Assembly: GCF_022818495.1 (NCBI RefSeq)
Contig: NZ_CP089291.1
Location: 2,869,501-2,933,500, forward strand
Direction of reading: 5' to 3'
DNA: 64,000 nt
Source: Fodinisporobacter ferrooxydans
Lineage (GTDB): Bacteria; Bacillota; Bacilli; Tumebacillales; MYW30-H2
The notes under the pieces were generated by a model that did no database searches, was not told the DNA's origin, and saw only the letters and a program-made list of their open reading frames with translations. Shown piece after piece: positions 27,392 to 36,124 of the stretch (the stretch's first letter is position 1; each line of letters opens with the position of its first letter). Both the position numbers and the translations under genes were made by a program.

Positions 27392-28903
27392 ATGATGGTA
27401 ATTATGATTGCATTTATGGTATTACTTCTAACTACCGCATGTAGCATGTATTTTGCCATTAAAGGCAGGAAAATGGACATGCGAGAGTGGGCGGTAGGAG
27501 GAAGAAGTTTTGGTACTCTATTATTCTGGTTTTTAAGTGCAGGGGAAATCTTCACAACCTTCGCCTTTCTTGGAGCAAGTGGATGGGCGTATCAATACGG
27601 GGCGCCTGGTTTCTATATTTTGGCTAACGTCGCCTTAGGTTACGTATTAGGTTACTGGCTACTGCCGCGCATCTGGTCGATCGGCAAAAAACACGACATA
27701 TATACACAGGCTGATTTTTTCCGCTTACGATTTGAGAGTAGGTGGTTGGCATCTGCTATTGCGATTATTGGTATTTTAGCTATGATTCCTTACACACAGC
27801 TTCAATTTACCGGATTATCCCTTATCATACAAATCATTTTCCACGGAGCTATTGATAAGACATGGGCAGTGATTGTATCTGGCTTACTTGTGCTTATCTT
27901 TGTTTTTACGGCAGGAATTCGCGGGACTGCCTTTGCATCGATCGTGAAGGATCTGTTAATGCTTGCCGTTCTTATTGGTGTAACCATGACGATCGCATCC
28001 GCTACGCACTTAGGAAGTATCTCGCATATATTTGAGCTTATGAATCAAAAATATTCGACGTATGCGAGTTTGCCAGGTTTAGCGCCGAAAAAAGGACAAA
28101 CCGTATTATGGTTTATGTCAACGATTCTTATGGTGAATGTTGGTTATTGGATGTGGCCGCATCAATTTCAAATGACCTGCTCCGCCAAAAGTGCGGATGC
28201 GATCCGGAAAAACGCTGTATTTCAACCGTTGTATGCCCTTTCTTATTTCTTTGTCTTTGTCATTGGATTTGCTGCTTTGCTCGTATTGCCAAAGCTCAAG
28301 GATAGCAATGCTGCATTGTTGACGTTAATTTCCAATTATTATCCAGGATGGTTCTTGGGATTGCTTGGTGCGGCAGGGATGCTAATTGCGATTATTCCAA
28401 GTTCAGCTTTGTTATTAACGCTGGGAACGATTTTTTCGCAAAGTATTTATCGAAATGTCATACATCCAAATGCTTCCGACAAAAAAGCGCTCATGGTTGG
28501 AAGACTCGCATTAATTGCAGGTGTGATCCTATCTGTATGGCTCACGATTCATAGCAACAAAACCATTGTACAAATCCTTTTGATTGCATATTCTGCCGTA
28601 TCCCAGATTGGACCGGGATTTATTCTTGCACTTCTTTGGAAAAGGATTACTGCATATGGTGTTCTCGCAGGTTCTGTAGCAGGCCTTGTTGGGATCACGG
28701 TACCATCTGTGATCCACTTTGAAAAATCAATTGCTTTTACCATGAATACCGGTTTTATCGCTTTGCTTTTCAATATTGCAATTACTGTATTGGTCAGTCT
28801 TGCAACAAAATCGCCTTCCGATGCAGCGATACGGGTGGGTGTAAATGAGGAAGAAGAGAACATCGCTTTCAACTATCCAGAAGAACAAAAGATAGGCGTA
28901 TGA
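27392..28903 (+). CDS. Sodium:solute symporter (SSS family)
   Basis: A 503-residue carrier with about 13 helices. It has the N-terminal EWAVGGRSFGTLLFWFLSAGEIFTTFAFLGASGWAY of the SSS family, and a middle segment YTQLQFTGLSLIIQ with the family glycine pattern. It probably takes up an amino acid or small organic acid, perhaps the substrate or product of the M20 hydrolase in the same unit. RBS AGGGGGA before ATG 27392. Confidence 0.85.
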   Translation: MMVIMIAFMVLLLTTACSMYFAIKGRKMDMREWAVGGRSFGTLLFWFLSAGEIFTTFAFLGASGWAYQYGAPGFYILANVALGYVLGYWLLPRIWSIGKKHDIYTQADFFRLRFESRWLASAIAIIGILAMIPYTQLQFTGLSLIIQIIFHGAIDKTWAVIVSGLLVLIFVFTAGIRGTAFASIVKDLLMLAVLIGVTMTIASATHLGSISHIFELMNQKYSTYASLPGLAPKKGQTVLWFMSTILMVNVGYWMWPHQFQMTCSAKSADAIRKNAVFQPLYALSYFFVFVIGFAALLVLPKLKDSNAALLTLISNYYPGWFLGLLGAAGMLIAIIPSSALLLTLGTIFSQSIYRNVIHPNASDKKALMVGRLALIAGVILSVWLTIHSNKTIVQILLIAYSAVSQIGPGFILALLWKRITAYGVLAGSVAGLVGITVPSVIHFEKSIAFTMNTGFIALLFNIAITVLVSLATKSPSDAAIRVGVNEEEENIAFNYPEEQKIGV

Positions 28904-28926
28904 TAGAAAAAGAGGCGTGAAGAATT

Positions 28927-28962
28927 TTGACACCAAGTTATTTCCAGGATATTAGATATAAT
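28927..28962 (+). promoter_or_regulatory. Candidate sigma-A promoter of the Dpp-type operon
   Basis: TTGACA at 28927 is followed after 17 nt by TATTAG (28950), with TATAAT 7 nt further on (28957-28962). It lies about 80 nt before the substrate-binding protein gene, and no other promoter-like pair is as good in this gap. Confidence 0.45.
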
Positions 28963-29039
28963 ATACTAAATACTCAATAAATAGTAATAATAATAGGTTT
29001 TAACCGAAAAAAAGTATAAAACTTAAAGGGGGAAAGAGA

Positions 29040-30578
29040 ATGCGGGGAAAATGGAAACAAATAAATATTGGTTTCTCATGCTTTCTACTGGTAAGTTTGG
29101 TTTCAGGTTGCGGTACTTCTGCCACTTCGGGCAGTCAAAGCACAAATGTTCCTACGCTTGTGGTGGATGAGGCAAATGACCCTTCGACATTAGATCCGGG
29201 TTTACAATATAATCTAGAAAGTTACACAGTATATCGGAATATTTTTGATAATCTTTTGCACCGTGATCCAGTTAGTTTAAAAATAGTGCCGTGGGTAGCT
29301 GAATCCTGGAAGCAAGACTCTCCTACCACGTGGACATTTACCATCCGAAACGATATTACGTTCCAAAATGGGGATAAATTAACGGCTGATGATGTAGCGT
29401 TTAGTTTGCAACGAATTTTAGATCCATCTCTGCATAGTCCACAGAATGCTAACTTTAGTGTAGTAAAATCTGTCGCTTCCTCCGGAAATACTGTTACTAT
29501 AACGACAGCTAAGCCCGCTCCAACGCTTTTATCAGAACTTACCACATTAAGTATTGTTCCAAAAAAATATATTCAACAACATGGTAATGAATATTTTAAT
29601 CTACATCCAATAGGCAGCGGTCCTTATGAATTGGATAAGTGGGAAAAAGGAAATCAAGTCGTGTTAAAAGCAAATACAAATTACTGGAAAGGGCAGTCTG
29701 AAATAAAACAGGTTGTATTTCGGTCCGTCCCTAACGATGCCAGCCGGGTCGCAGATCTACAATCTGGGAAAGCCGATATTGCATTTCCGATTAGTCCAGA
29801 TGATGTGCAAACGATTAAGGGCAGTAGCAATTTGCAGGTTCTCTCAGCACCTACAGAACGTGTTGCCTACCTTGCATTTAATGTTTTAGGCAATACACCA
29901 GTCAAATCGGCCCTTCTTCGTCGAGCAATCGCATATGGAATTAATTATCCATCATTAATGTCTTCTTTGGAACATGGATATGCACAACCCGTCAAAGAAG
30001 TACTGACACCCGTTGCATTCGGATATGACAAAAACGTACCCGGGTTTGAATATAACCCGAGTAGAGCGAAAGAGCTCGTACAACAAGCAGGGTATTCCAA
30101 TGGAGTTACGCTAACATTTGCAACTTCCCCTTCCTATGATCAGAGAATTATACAGGCGATTCAAGGAGATTTAAGCCAAATCGGTATTAAAGTAAACATT
30201 GTTAGTACAGATCAGGCAACATACCTGAAGAAAATTCAAAATTCCTCACATAACTGGGGAGATATTCGGATGGGAACGTGGTCTTGTTCGTGCATGGATG
30301 CAGACGGAACCATTTACCCACTTTTCCATACAGGAAGTATCTGGAGCAGCTATTCAAACAAATCGTTCGATTCTTTAGTCGATGATGCGCGCACCAATAC
30401 AGATACGAATCAACGAATGAAGGACTATAATCAAGCATTTACGATCCTTCAAAACGATGTTCCTGGAATCGGTCTTTGGCAAATGGATTCCTTATATGGA
30501 GCTAGCAAAAGAATACAATGGAAACCGGATGCCCAAGAGAATTTCTTTGTGCAAGACATAAAACTACAAAAGAAATAA
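29040..30578 (+). CDS. ABC transporter substrate-binding lipoprotein (peptide/SBP_bac_5 family)
   Basis: A 512-residue family 5 binding protein with a lipobox LVSLVSGCGTS (Cys24). The mature part has DEANDPSTLDPGLQYN, YRNIFDNLLHRDP, the fold marker AESWKQDSPTTWTFTIRNDITFQNGDKLTADDVAFSLQRI, and IGSGPYELDKW. It captures di/oligopeptides or similar compounds outside the membrane for the two permeases that follow. First gene of a long operon reaching at least 38.1 kb. Confidence 0.92.
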   Translation: MRGKWKQINIGFSCFLLVSLVSGCGTSATSGSQSTNVPTLVVDEANDPSTLDPGLQYNLESYTVYRNIFDNLLHRDPVSLKIVPWVAESWKQDSPTTWTFTIRNDITFQNGDKLTADDVAFSLQRILDPSLHSPQNANFSVVKSVASSGNTVTITTAKPAPTLLSELTTLSIVPKKYIQQHGNEYFNLHPIGSGPYELDKWEKGNQVVLKANTNYWKGQSEIKQVVFRSVPNDASRVADLQSGKADIAFPISPDDVQTIKGSSNLQVLSAPTERVAYLAFNVLGNTPVKSALLRRAIAYGINYPSLMSSLEHGYAQPVKEVLTPVAFGYDKNVPGFEYNPSRAKELVQQAGYSNGVTLTFATSPSYDQRIIQAIQGDLSQIGIKVNIVSTDQATYLKKIQNSSHNWGDIRMGTWSCSCMDADGTIYPLFHTGSIWSSYSNKSFDSLVDDARTNTDTNQRMKDYNQAFTILQNDVPGIGLWQMDSLYGASKRIQWKPDAQENFFVQDIKLQKK

Positions 30579-30590
30579 GGGGGAAGATCG

Positions 30591-31520
30591 GTGGGATACG
30601 CTGGAAGACGGATATTCCAAGCTGTTATATCGATTTTGGGAGTCTCAACGATCGTCTTTTTTATATTACACCTTTCAGGTGATCCGGTGCTTCTGATGGT
30701 TCCGCAAAACTCCACTGCTGAAGATATTGCGAATCTTCGGCATTCACTGGGCCTTGATAAGCCTTTGGGCATCCAGTACATCTTATTTATTAAAAATCTT
30801 TTGCAAGGAAATTTAGGATATTCATACGTTCAGAGTCAGCCGGCCATGGATATTGTCATGGAAAGGGTTCCATATACGGTAGAGCTTGCTCTGGCAGCAC
30901 TTGTCATTTCTTTGGCTATCGGCATTACGATCGGAATGCTTACTGCAATCTATCGAGGGAAATGGATCGAACGCATGCTAATGCCGATTATTTTAATTGG
31001 GCAAAGCATGCCAGCGTTTTGGACTGGTATTCTATTGATCATGTTAATGAGTGTACGGTTGCATTTGTTACCTTCCTCGGGTTCAAGTGGAATACAATCG
31101 TTAGTTCTGCCAGCGATAACACTTGCTTCTCTTTCTATGGCGACAGTTGCTCGTATGACGCGCTCCAGCGTAATTGAACAACTTGGAAAAGATTACGTAA
31201 AAACAGCACGGTCAAAAGGTGTTGGGAATGCTCGTTTATTGATTCGACATATTTTACGCAATGCCGCAATTCCCATTATCACAATTATTGGCTTGGAAGC
31301 AGCAAACCTGCTTGGAGGAGCCGTAATTACGGAAACGATATTCGCCTGGCCAGGTCTCGGACAGTTGACGATTCAATCCATAGCGGCAAGAGATTTTCCA
31401 CTTGTTCAAGCAATTGTACTTCTTGGGGCAGGCACCTATATCTTCATTAACTTAATCACAGATTTATTGTATGGATTGGTGGATCCGCGAATTAAATTAG
31501 GGAAGGATGTGGCGGAATGA
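30591..31520 (+). CDS. Dpp/Opp-type ABC permease (DppB-like)
   Basis: A 309-residue inner-membrane permease with six helices, the N-terminal GRRIFQAVISILGVSTIVFFILH of the DppB branch and the EAA-loop near VKTARSKGVGNARLLIRHILRNA. It starts at GTG 30591, 12 nt after the binding protein, and overlaps the next permease by 4 nt. Forms the membrane channel with the DppC-like partner. Confidence 0.92.
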   Translation: MGYAGRRIFQAVISILGVSTIVFFILHLSGDPVLLMVPQNSTAEDIANLRHSLGLDKPLGIQYILFIKNLLQGNLGYSYVQSQPAMDIVMERVPYTVELALAALVISLAIGITIGMLTAIYRGKWIERMLMPIILIGQSMPAFWTGILLIMLMSVRLHLLPSSGSSGIQSLVLPAITLASLSMATVARMTRSSVIEQLGKDYVKTARSKGVGNARLLIRHILRNAAIPIITIIGLEAANLLGGAVITETIFAWPGLGQLTIQSIAARDFPLVQAIVLLGAGTYIFINLITDLLYGLVDPRIKLGKDVAE

Positions 31521-32425
31521 CATCTGATGTAACCAAACTGGATGATTTTACACCTTCCCAATTCAATGCACTTCAAAAACGTTTCAACTGGAAAAATAAA
31601 TGGATTCAAATTGCCCCATTTAGCATTATCCTAGCGGTTTTTATTCTTGTAGCATTGTTGCCAAGTGTTTTTACAAATCATCCACCAAATCTTACAGATT
31701 TATCGCTTCGTCTAAAAGGACCAGGATATAGTTCGCATGGTTCAACTTATTTTTTGGGAACGGATGAATTGGGCAGGGATGTTTATAGTCGTTTGCTATA
31801 TGGGGCAAGGGTATCGTTATCCGTTTCTGTCGCCTCGGTGTTTCTATCTGGTTTGATCGGTGGGCTGCTTGGGATACTTGCGGGTTTCTATAAGAACCGA
31901 GTCGGGACAATGATTATGCGCGTTGCCGATATTGTGCTTTCAATTCCATTTCTATTATTAGCCATTTTGACGGTCGCCGTGTTGGGACCAAATCTTATGA
32001 ATCTTATTATTGTTCTTGGCATTACGCGCTGGCCTCGCTACGCAAGGGTCGCTTTCGGACAAACACTTGCGACTGTGAATCAGGAATTTGTCCAGGCTGC
32101 GAAGGCACTTGGTGCGCGTTCATGGAGATTAATCGTTAAACACATTTTACCTGAGATCATACCATCATTGGTTGTTGTCGCTACACTTGAAGTTGGACTC
32201 ATGATCATATATGAGGCATCACTTTCCTTTATAGGATTGGGTGTTCAACCTCCGAATCCCAGTTGGGGTTCGATGCTCACAGAGGGACAACAATATGTAG
32301 ATACCGCCTGGTGGTTGGCTACATTCCCAGGTATGGCAATTTTTTTAGTCGTACTCTCAATCAATTTGATCGGTGACTTCATTCGAGATGTTTTAGATCC
32401 AAAAGATAAACTATCGAATAAATAG
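31517..32425 (+). CDS. Dpp/Opp-type ABC permease (DppC-like)
   Basis: A 302-residue permease with the DppC N-terminal extension, an HGSTYFLGTDELGRDVYSRLLYGARVSL segment and the EAA-loop VQAAKALGARSWRLIVKHILPEIIP. It pairs with the DppB-like protein; the ATG overlaps its stop. Two enzyme genes separate it from the ATPase genes. Confidence 0.92.
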   Translation: MTSDVTKLDDFTPSQFNALQKRFNWKNKWIQIAPFSIILAVFILVALLPSVFTNHPPNLTDLSLRLKGPGYSSHGSTYFLGTDELGRDVYSRLLYGARVSLSVSVASVFLSGLIGGLLGILAGFYKNRVGTMIMRVADIVLSIPFLLLAILTVAVLGPNLMNLIIVLGITRWPRYARVAFGQTLATVNQEFVQAAKALGARSWRLIVKHILPEIIPSLVVVATLEVGLMIIYEASLSFIGLGVQPPNPSWGSMLTEGQQYVDTAWWLATFPGMAIFLVVLSINLIGDFIRDVLDPKDKLSNK

Positions 32426-32436
32426 AGGGTGATGGA

Positions 32437-33234
32437 ATGTCTGACAAGCAATTTATCGGCAAACGGGTGGTTATAACGGGGGCCGCAGGAGTTATCGGCC
32501 AATGGATTACAAAAGCATTTGCCAAACAAGGAGCGTCCCTTTGTATCTCTGACATACGTAAAGAAGAATTGATTAAGTTAGCCAATGACCCGGACTTGGC
32601 AGGAAGCGATGTGATTCTTCACGCGACAGATTTGCGTGATCCAAATTCGATCAATGAACTGGTAGAGTTAATCCAAGTAAGGTGGCGAGCCGCAGATATT
32701 GTCATCAATAATGCAGGGATATATCCGAGTCAGGAACTCATTCATATGACGAATGAGGAATGGGATGAAGTTTTAGATGTAAATTTGCGAGCCCCTTTTT
32801 TATTAACACGTGAGCTTGCGAAAGTAATGATTCAAAATAGAATCAAGGGTTCGATTATCAATATGAGTTCTGGAGCCGCCACAACCACACGAATTGGAGG
32901 AGGCCATTACTCTGTTTCAAAAGCAGGATTAGCCATGTTAACACGTGCCTTTGCCCTAGAGCTTGCTCCCTATCAAATTCGCGTGAACGCGGTAGGTCCT
33001 GGATTTGCACCAGGAAGTGAAGTGAGTCCATTATCGGAAAACTATATTCAGACGATGATTAGTGGGATTCCTCTTGGCCGCACCTCTGGCCCCGATGATG
33101 CCCCTGAAGCGATTTTATTTTTATGTTCTGAGCGAGCATCATTTATTACCGGGGCTACTTTACCTGTTGATGGTGGGCGCTCCGCCGGAAATTTCAAGTT
33201 GCCCAAAAGTTTTTCTGAAGAGGCGGGTGTCTAA
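32437..33234 (+). CDS. SDR family oxidoreductase
   Basis: A 265-residue short-chain dehydrogenase: NAD(P) site GAAGVIGQWI, NNAGIY, catalytic Ser in INMSSGAA, YSVSKAGLA (Tyr/Lys) and the C-terminal GGRSAG. It lies inside the transporter operon, 11 nt after the permease, so it probably acts on the imported compound or its breakdown product. A second SDR of similar type is at 39175. Confidence 0.88.
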   Translation: MSDKQFIGKRVVITGAAGVIGQWITKAFAKQGASLCISDIRKEELIKLANDPDLAGSDVILHATDLRDPNSINELVELIQVRWRAADIVINNAGIYPSQELIHMTNEEWDEVLDVNLRAPFLLTRELAKVMIQNRIKGSIINMSSGAATTTRIGGGHYSVSKAGLAMLTRAFALELAPYQIRVNAVGPGFAPGSEVSPLSENYIQTMISGIPLGRTSGPDDAPEAILFLCSERASFITGATLPVDGGRSAGNFKLPKSFSEEAGV

Positions 33235-34083
33235 GTGAAAGACTTGGCATATCATTGGCCAGATGGAAAAAAGTGCGCTGTCATACTGAGTTTTGACTTT
33301 GACGGAGAAACTCCTTTTTTGTGGAGATCCCGTAATCAAAATGTGAAGACAATGGGAGAATTTGAACAGCGGCGTTTTGGCCCTCGTCAAGGAGTGCATC
33401 GCATTCTTGATTTGTTGGCAAAGTGGGATAGCAAGGCATCGTTTTTTATACCTGGCCGAATCGCTGAACAGTATCCACAAGCAGTAGAAGAGATAGTGAA
33501 ATATGGGCATGAGATTGGTTTGCATGGGTATCTTCATGAGCGGGTAGATGAATTAAATGAAGAAGAGATAGAAGAGACACTTATACAAGCCAAGGAGTCT
33601 CTACAAAAAATTACAGGTCAACGCCAAATGGGATATCGCTCACCTTCTTGGGAAATGACAGAATCTGCATTTAACATAATCATGCGCCATCAAGTACTTT
33701 ATGATAGTTCCTTAATGGGATATGATCACCCGTATTGGATCGGTGGTTTGCCGGAAATTCCAGTGCAATGGTTGCTGGATGACGCAATTTTCTATCGATA
33801 TACCGGTGGAAGTTCTGCTTCACCACCCCCTATCAATCCCAAGGTTGTAATCGATTCCTGGAAACAAGAATTTGAGGGGATGAAAAGATTTGGCGGACTG
33901 TTTATGGTAACAATGCATCCATGGATCAGTGGTCGAGCTTCACGTATCTTAGCGTTAGAAGAATTGATCAAACATCTAAAAAAGGATACGGAAGTATGGT
34001 GGGCAACGTGTGAAGAAGTGGCTGCATACCACAGAACGGCCTATCCTGATCAATTTCGCGAAACAATACATCACATGCGATAA
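33235..34083 (+). CDS. PuuE-like polysaccharide deacetylase family hydrolase
   Basis: A 282-residue NodB-fold protein of the branch that includes PuuE allantoinases, cyclic imidases and HP0310-type deacetylases: SFDFDGETPFLW (Asp), FFIPGRIAEQYP, HEIGLHGYLHERVDEL (His pair), GYRSPSWEMT and MTMHPWISGRASR (late His). It lacks a signal peptide, so it is cytosolic. In this branch substrates are often cyclic imides or ureides rather than sugars. The gene starts at GTG overlapping the SDR stop. Presence in an uptake operon favours a small C-N hydrolysis step on the imported compound. Confidence 0.78.
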   Translation: MKDLAYHWPDGKKCAVILSFDFDGETPFLWRSRNQNVKTMGEFEQRRFGPRQGVHRILDLLAKWDSKASFFIPGRIAEQYPQAVEEIVKYGHEIGLHGYLHERVDELNEEEIEETLIQAKESLQKITGQRQMGYRSPSWEMTESAFNIIMRHQVLYDSSLMGYDHPYWIGGLPEIPVQWLLDDAIFYRYTGGSSASPPPINPKVVIDSWKQEFEGMKRFGGLFMVTMHPWISGRASRILALEELIKHLKKDTEVWWATCEEVAAYHRTAYPDQFRETIHHMR

Positions 34084-34120
34084 GCCAACATATCTGTTAA
34101 ATATTCAGTAGGGAGTGTCT

Positions 34121-35119
34121 ATGATGGCAGATGAAGTTGTGCTGAATGTTGAAAATTTATCAGTGGTATTTGAAAAGACGGGGCATGAAGTAACCGCATT
34201 GCGAAATATAAGTTTTCAATTGCACCGTGCTGAAATTCTTGGATTGGTTGGAGAGAGTGGATGTGGCAAAAGCCTTACTTCGCTCTCCATTATGCGGCTT
34301 TTGGCACCGAATACCAGAATTACGGACGGTACTGTTCAAATTGATGGTGTACCTGTCACTCAACTAACAGAATCAGAAATGCGGAAGATTCGTGGAAATA
34401 TCATGTCGATGATATTTCAGGAACCAATGACGGCATTAAATCCATTACTTCCAATTGGACGACAGATTGAAGAAACACTCCTATTGCATCGAAACATGAA
34501 AAGGTTGAAACGAAGGCAAAGAGTCATTCAATTATTACATTCAGTTGGAATTCCTGAACCTGAAATACGTTACAATCAGTTTCCCTTTGAACTTTCCGGC
34601 GGGATGCGGCAGCGAGTGATGATTGCACTTGCGCTTGCCTGTGAACCAAAAGTGGTGATTGCTGATGAACCGACGACTGCTTTAGATGTAACGATACAAG
34701 CCCAAATACTTGATTTACTGAAACATATACGAGGTACCTATCAAACTTCAATTTTACTTATTACACACGATATGGGTGTGATTGCGGATGCTGCGGATCG
34801 GGTAGCAGTCATGTACGCTGGACAGATTGTGGAGATTGCAACTGTAGATCATTTGTTTGAACGGCCTGCACACCCCTATACGATTGGGCTGTTACAAAGT
34901 ATCCCAAGTTTATTTGGTGAACACAAAAAAGAATTATACTCGATTTTTGGAAGTGTCCCGGATTTATCAAGACTCCCGAGCGGCTGCCCGTTTCAAAGCA
35001 GGTGCACACATGTATCCGAAATTTGCCGTACGGAAAATCCCACTTTGAAACCGATTGAAAACAATCATATGGTTGCTTGTTGGCATGTGATTCCGAAGGG
35101 GAGTGTGTTGCATGGATAA
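34121..35119 (+). CDS. Dpp/Opp-type ABC ATPase (DppD-like)
   Basis: About 332 residues: Walker [14 protein letters not shown]-loop [12 protein letters not shown], signature [17 protein letters not shown], Walker [14 protein letters not shown]-loop ITHDMG, and the C-terminal Cys motif [14 protein letters not shown] of the oligopeptide ATPase branch (Fe-S-like cluster). ATG 34121 is 5 nt after GGGAG. It overlaps the next ATPase gene by 8 nt. Confidence 0.93.
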   Translation: MMADEVVLNVENLSVVFEKTGHEVTALRNISFQLHRAEILGLVGESGCGKSLTSLSIMRLLAPNTRITDGTVQIDGVPVTQLTESEMRKIRGNIMSMIFQEPMTALNPLLPIGRQIEETLLLHRNMKRLKRRQRVIQLLHSVGIPEPEIRYNQFPFELSGGMRQRVMIALALACEPKVVIADEPTTALDVTIQAQILDLLKHIRGTYQTSILLITHDMGVIADAADRVAVMYAGQIVEIATVDHLFERPAHPYTIGLLQSIPSLFGEHKKELYSIFGSVPDLSRLPSGCPFQSRCTHVSEICRTENPTLKPIENNHMVACWHVIPKGSVLHG

Positions 35120-36107
35120 CGTGGCAGCAAATTCTACACCGTTATTGGTGGTAGAAAATTTAAAAAAACATTACAAAGTAAATACACACTCTGGTAAGCA
35201 TCGAATCGTTCGGGCAGTGGACGGCATCTCATTTCAAATACAGTCTGGTACTACTTTAGGGATCGTCGGGGAAAGTGGCTGCGGGAAATCAACAGCAGGT
35301 CGAGCAATTTTACATCTGACACATCCTACTTCAGGAAACGTTTTATTTGAGGGACGTACGATAACTGCACTGGATCGAAGAGAACTACAAGAACTGCGCA
35401 AAGAAATGCAAATCGTATTTCAGGATCCATATTCTTCTCTAAACTCTCGTATGAAAATCAAAGATATACTTGCAGAGCCTTTTAAGATTCATCGTCTTTA
35501 TCGCGGCTCAGAATTAATCAATCAAATTAAGAAGCTTCTAGAATTCGTTGGCCTCCCGGAAAGCTGTTTGGAAAAATATCCGCATGAATTTTCCGGGGGC
35601 CAGCGGCAGCGTATCGTTATCGCACGTGCGATTGCCTTACGCCCGAAATTCATTGTTTGTGATGAACCTGTTTCTGCCCTTGATGTTTCCGTTCAAGCAC
35701 AAATCGTAAATTTATTTCAACGATTACAAAATGAATTGGGAATAACATATCTATTTATTTCACATGATTTATCGGTGGTTCGCCATATTAGCAGTCAAGT
35801 AGGGGTCATGTATTTAGGAAAAATGGTGGAACTAGGGGATACAGATGCAATTTTTGCTACTCCGTTTCATCCATATACGCAAGCACTAATGAGCGCCATT
35901 CCCCTTCCTGATCCTAAATTACAACGTCAAAAGGAAAGAATTGTTCTTAAAGGCGACTTACCCAGCCCTTTGACACCTCCTTCTGGATGCCGGTTTCATA
36001 CGCGTTGCCCATTTGCTGAAGAATTGTGCAGAATTCAGGAGCCGGAATGGAAAGAGATCGAAGCAAATCATTGGGTTGCTTGTCATTTTGCATCACTGAA
36101 TACATAA
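35112..36107 (+). CDS. Dpp/Opp-type ABC ATPase (DppF-like)
   Basis: About 331 residues: Walker [14 protein letters not shown]-loop IVFQDPYSSLNSRM, signature FSGGQRQRIVIARAI, Walker B FIVCDEPVSALD, H-loop ISHDLSVV, and a C-terminal CRFHTRCPFAEELC. It forms the ATPase heterodimer with the gene before it. I use ATG 35112 after GGGGAGTG; the upstream GTG is inside that site. Confidence 0.93.
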   Translation: MDNVAANSTPLLVVENLKKHYKVNTHSGKHRIVRAVDGISFQIQSGTTLGIVGESGCGKSTAGRAILHLTHPTSGNVLFEGRTITALDRRELQELRKEMQIVFQDPYSSLNSRMKIKDILAEPFKIHRLYRGSELINQIKKLLEFVGLPESCLEKYPHEFSGGQRQRIVIARAIALRPKFIVCDEPVSALDVSVQAQIVNLFQRLQNELGITYLFISHDLSVVRHISSQVGVMYLGKMVELGDTDAIFATPFHPYTQALMSAIPLPDPKLQRQKERIVLKGDLPSPLTPPSGCRFHTRCPFAEELCRIQEPEWKEIEANHWVACHFASLNT

Positions 36108-36124
36108 CGCAAGGGGGAAGTACA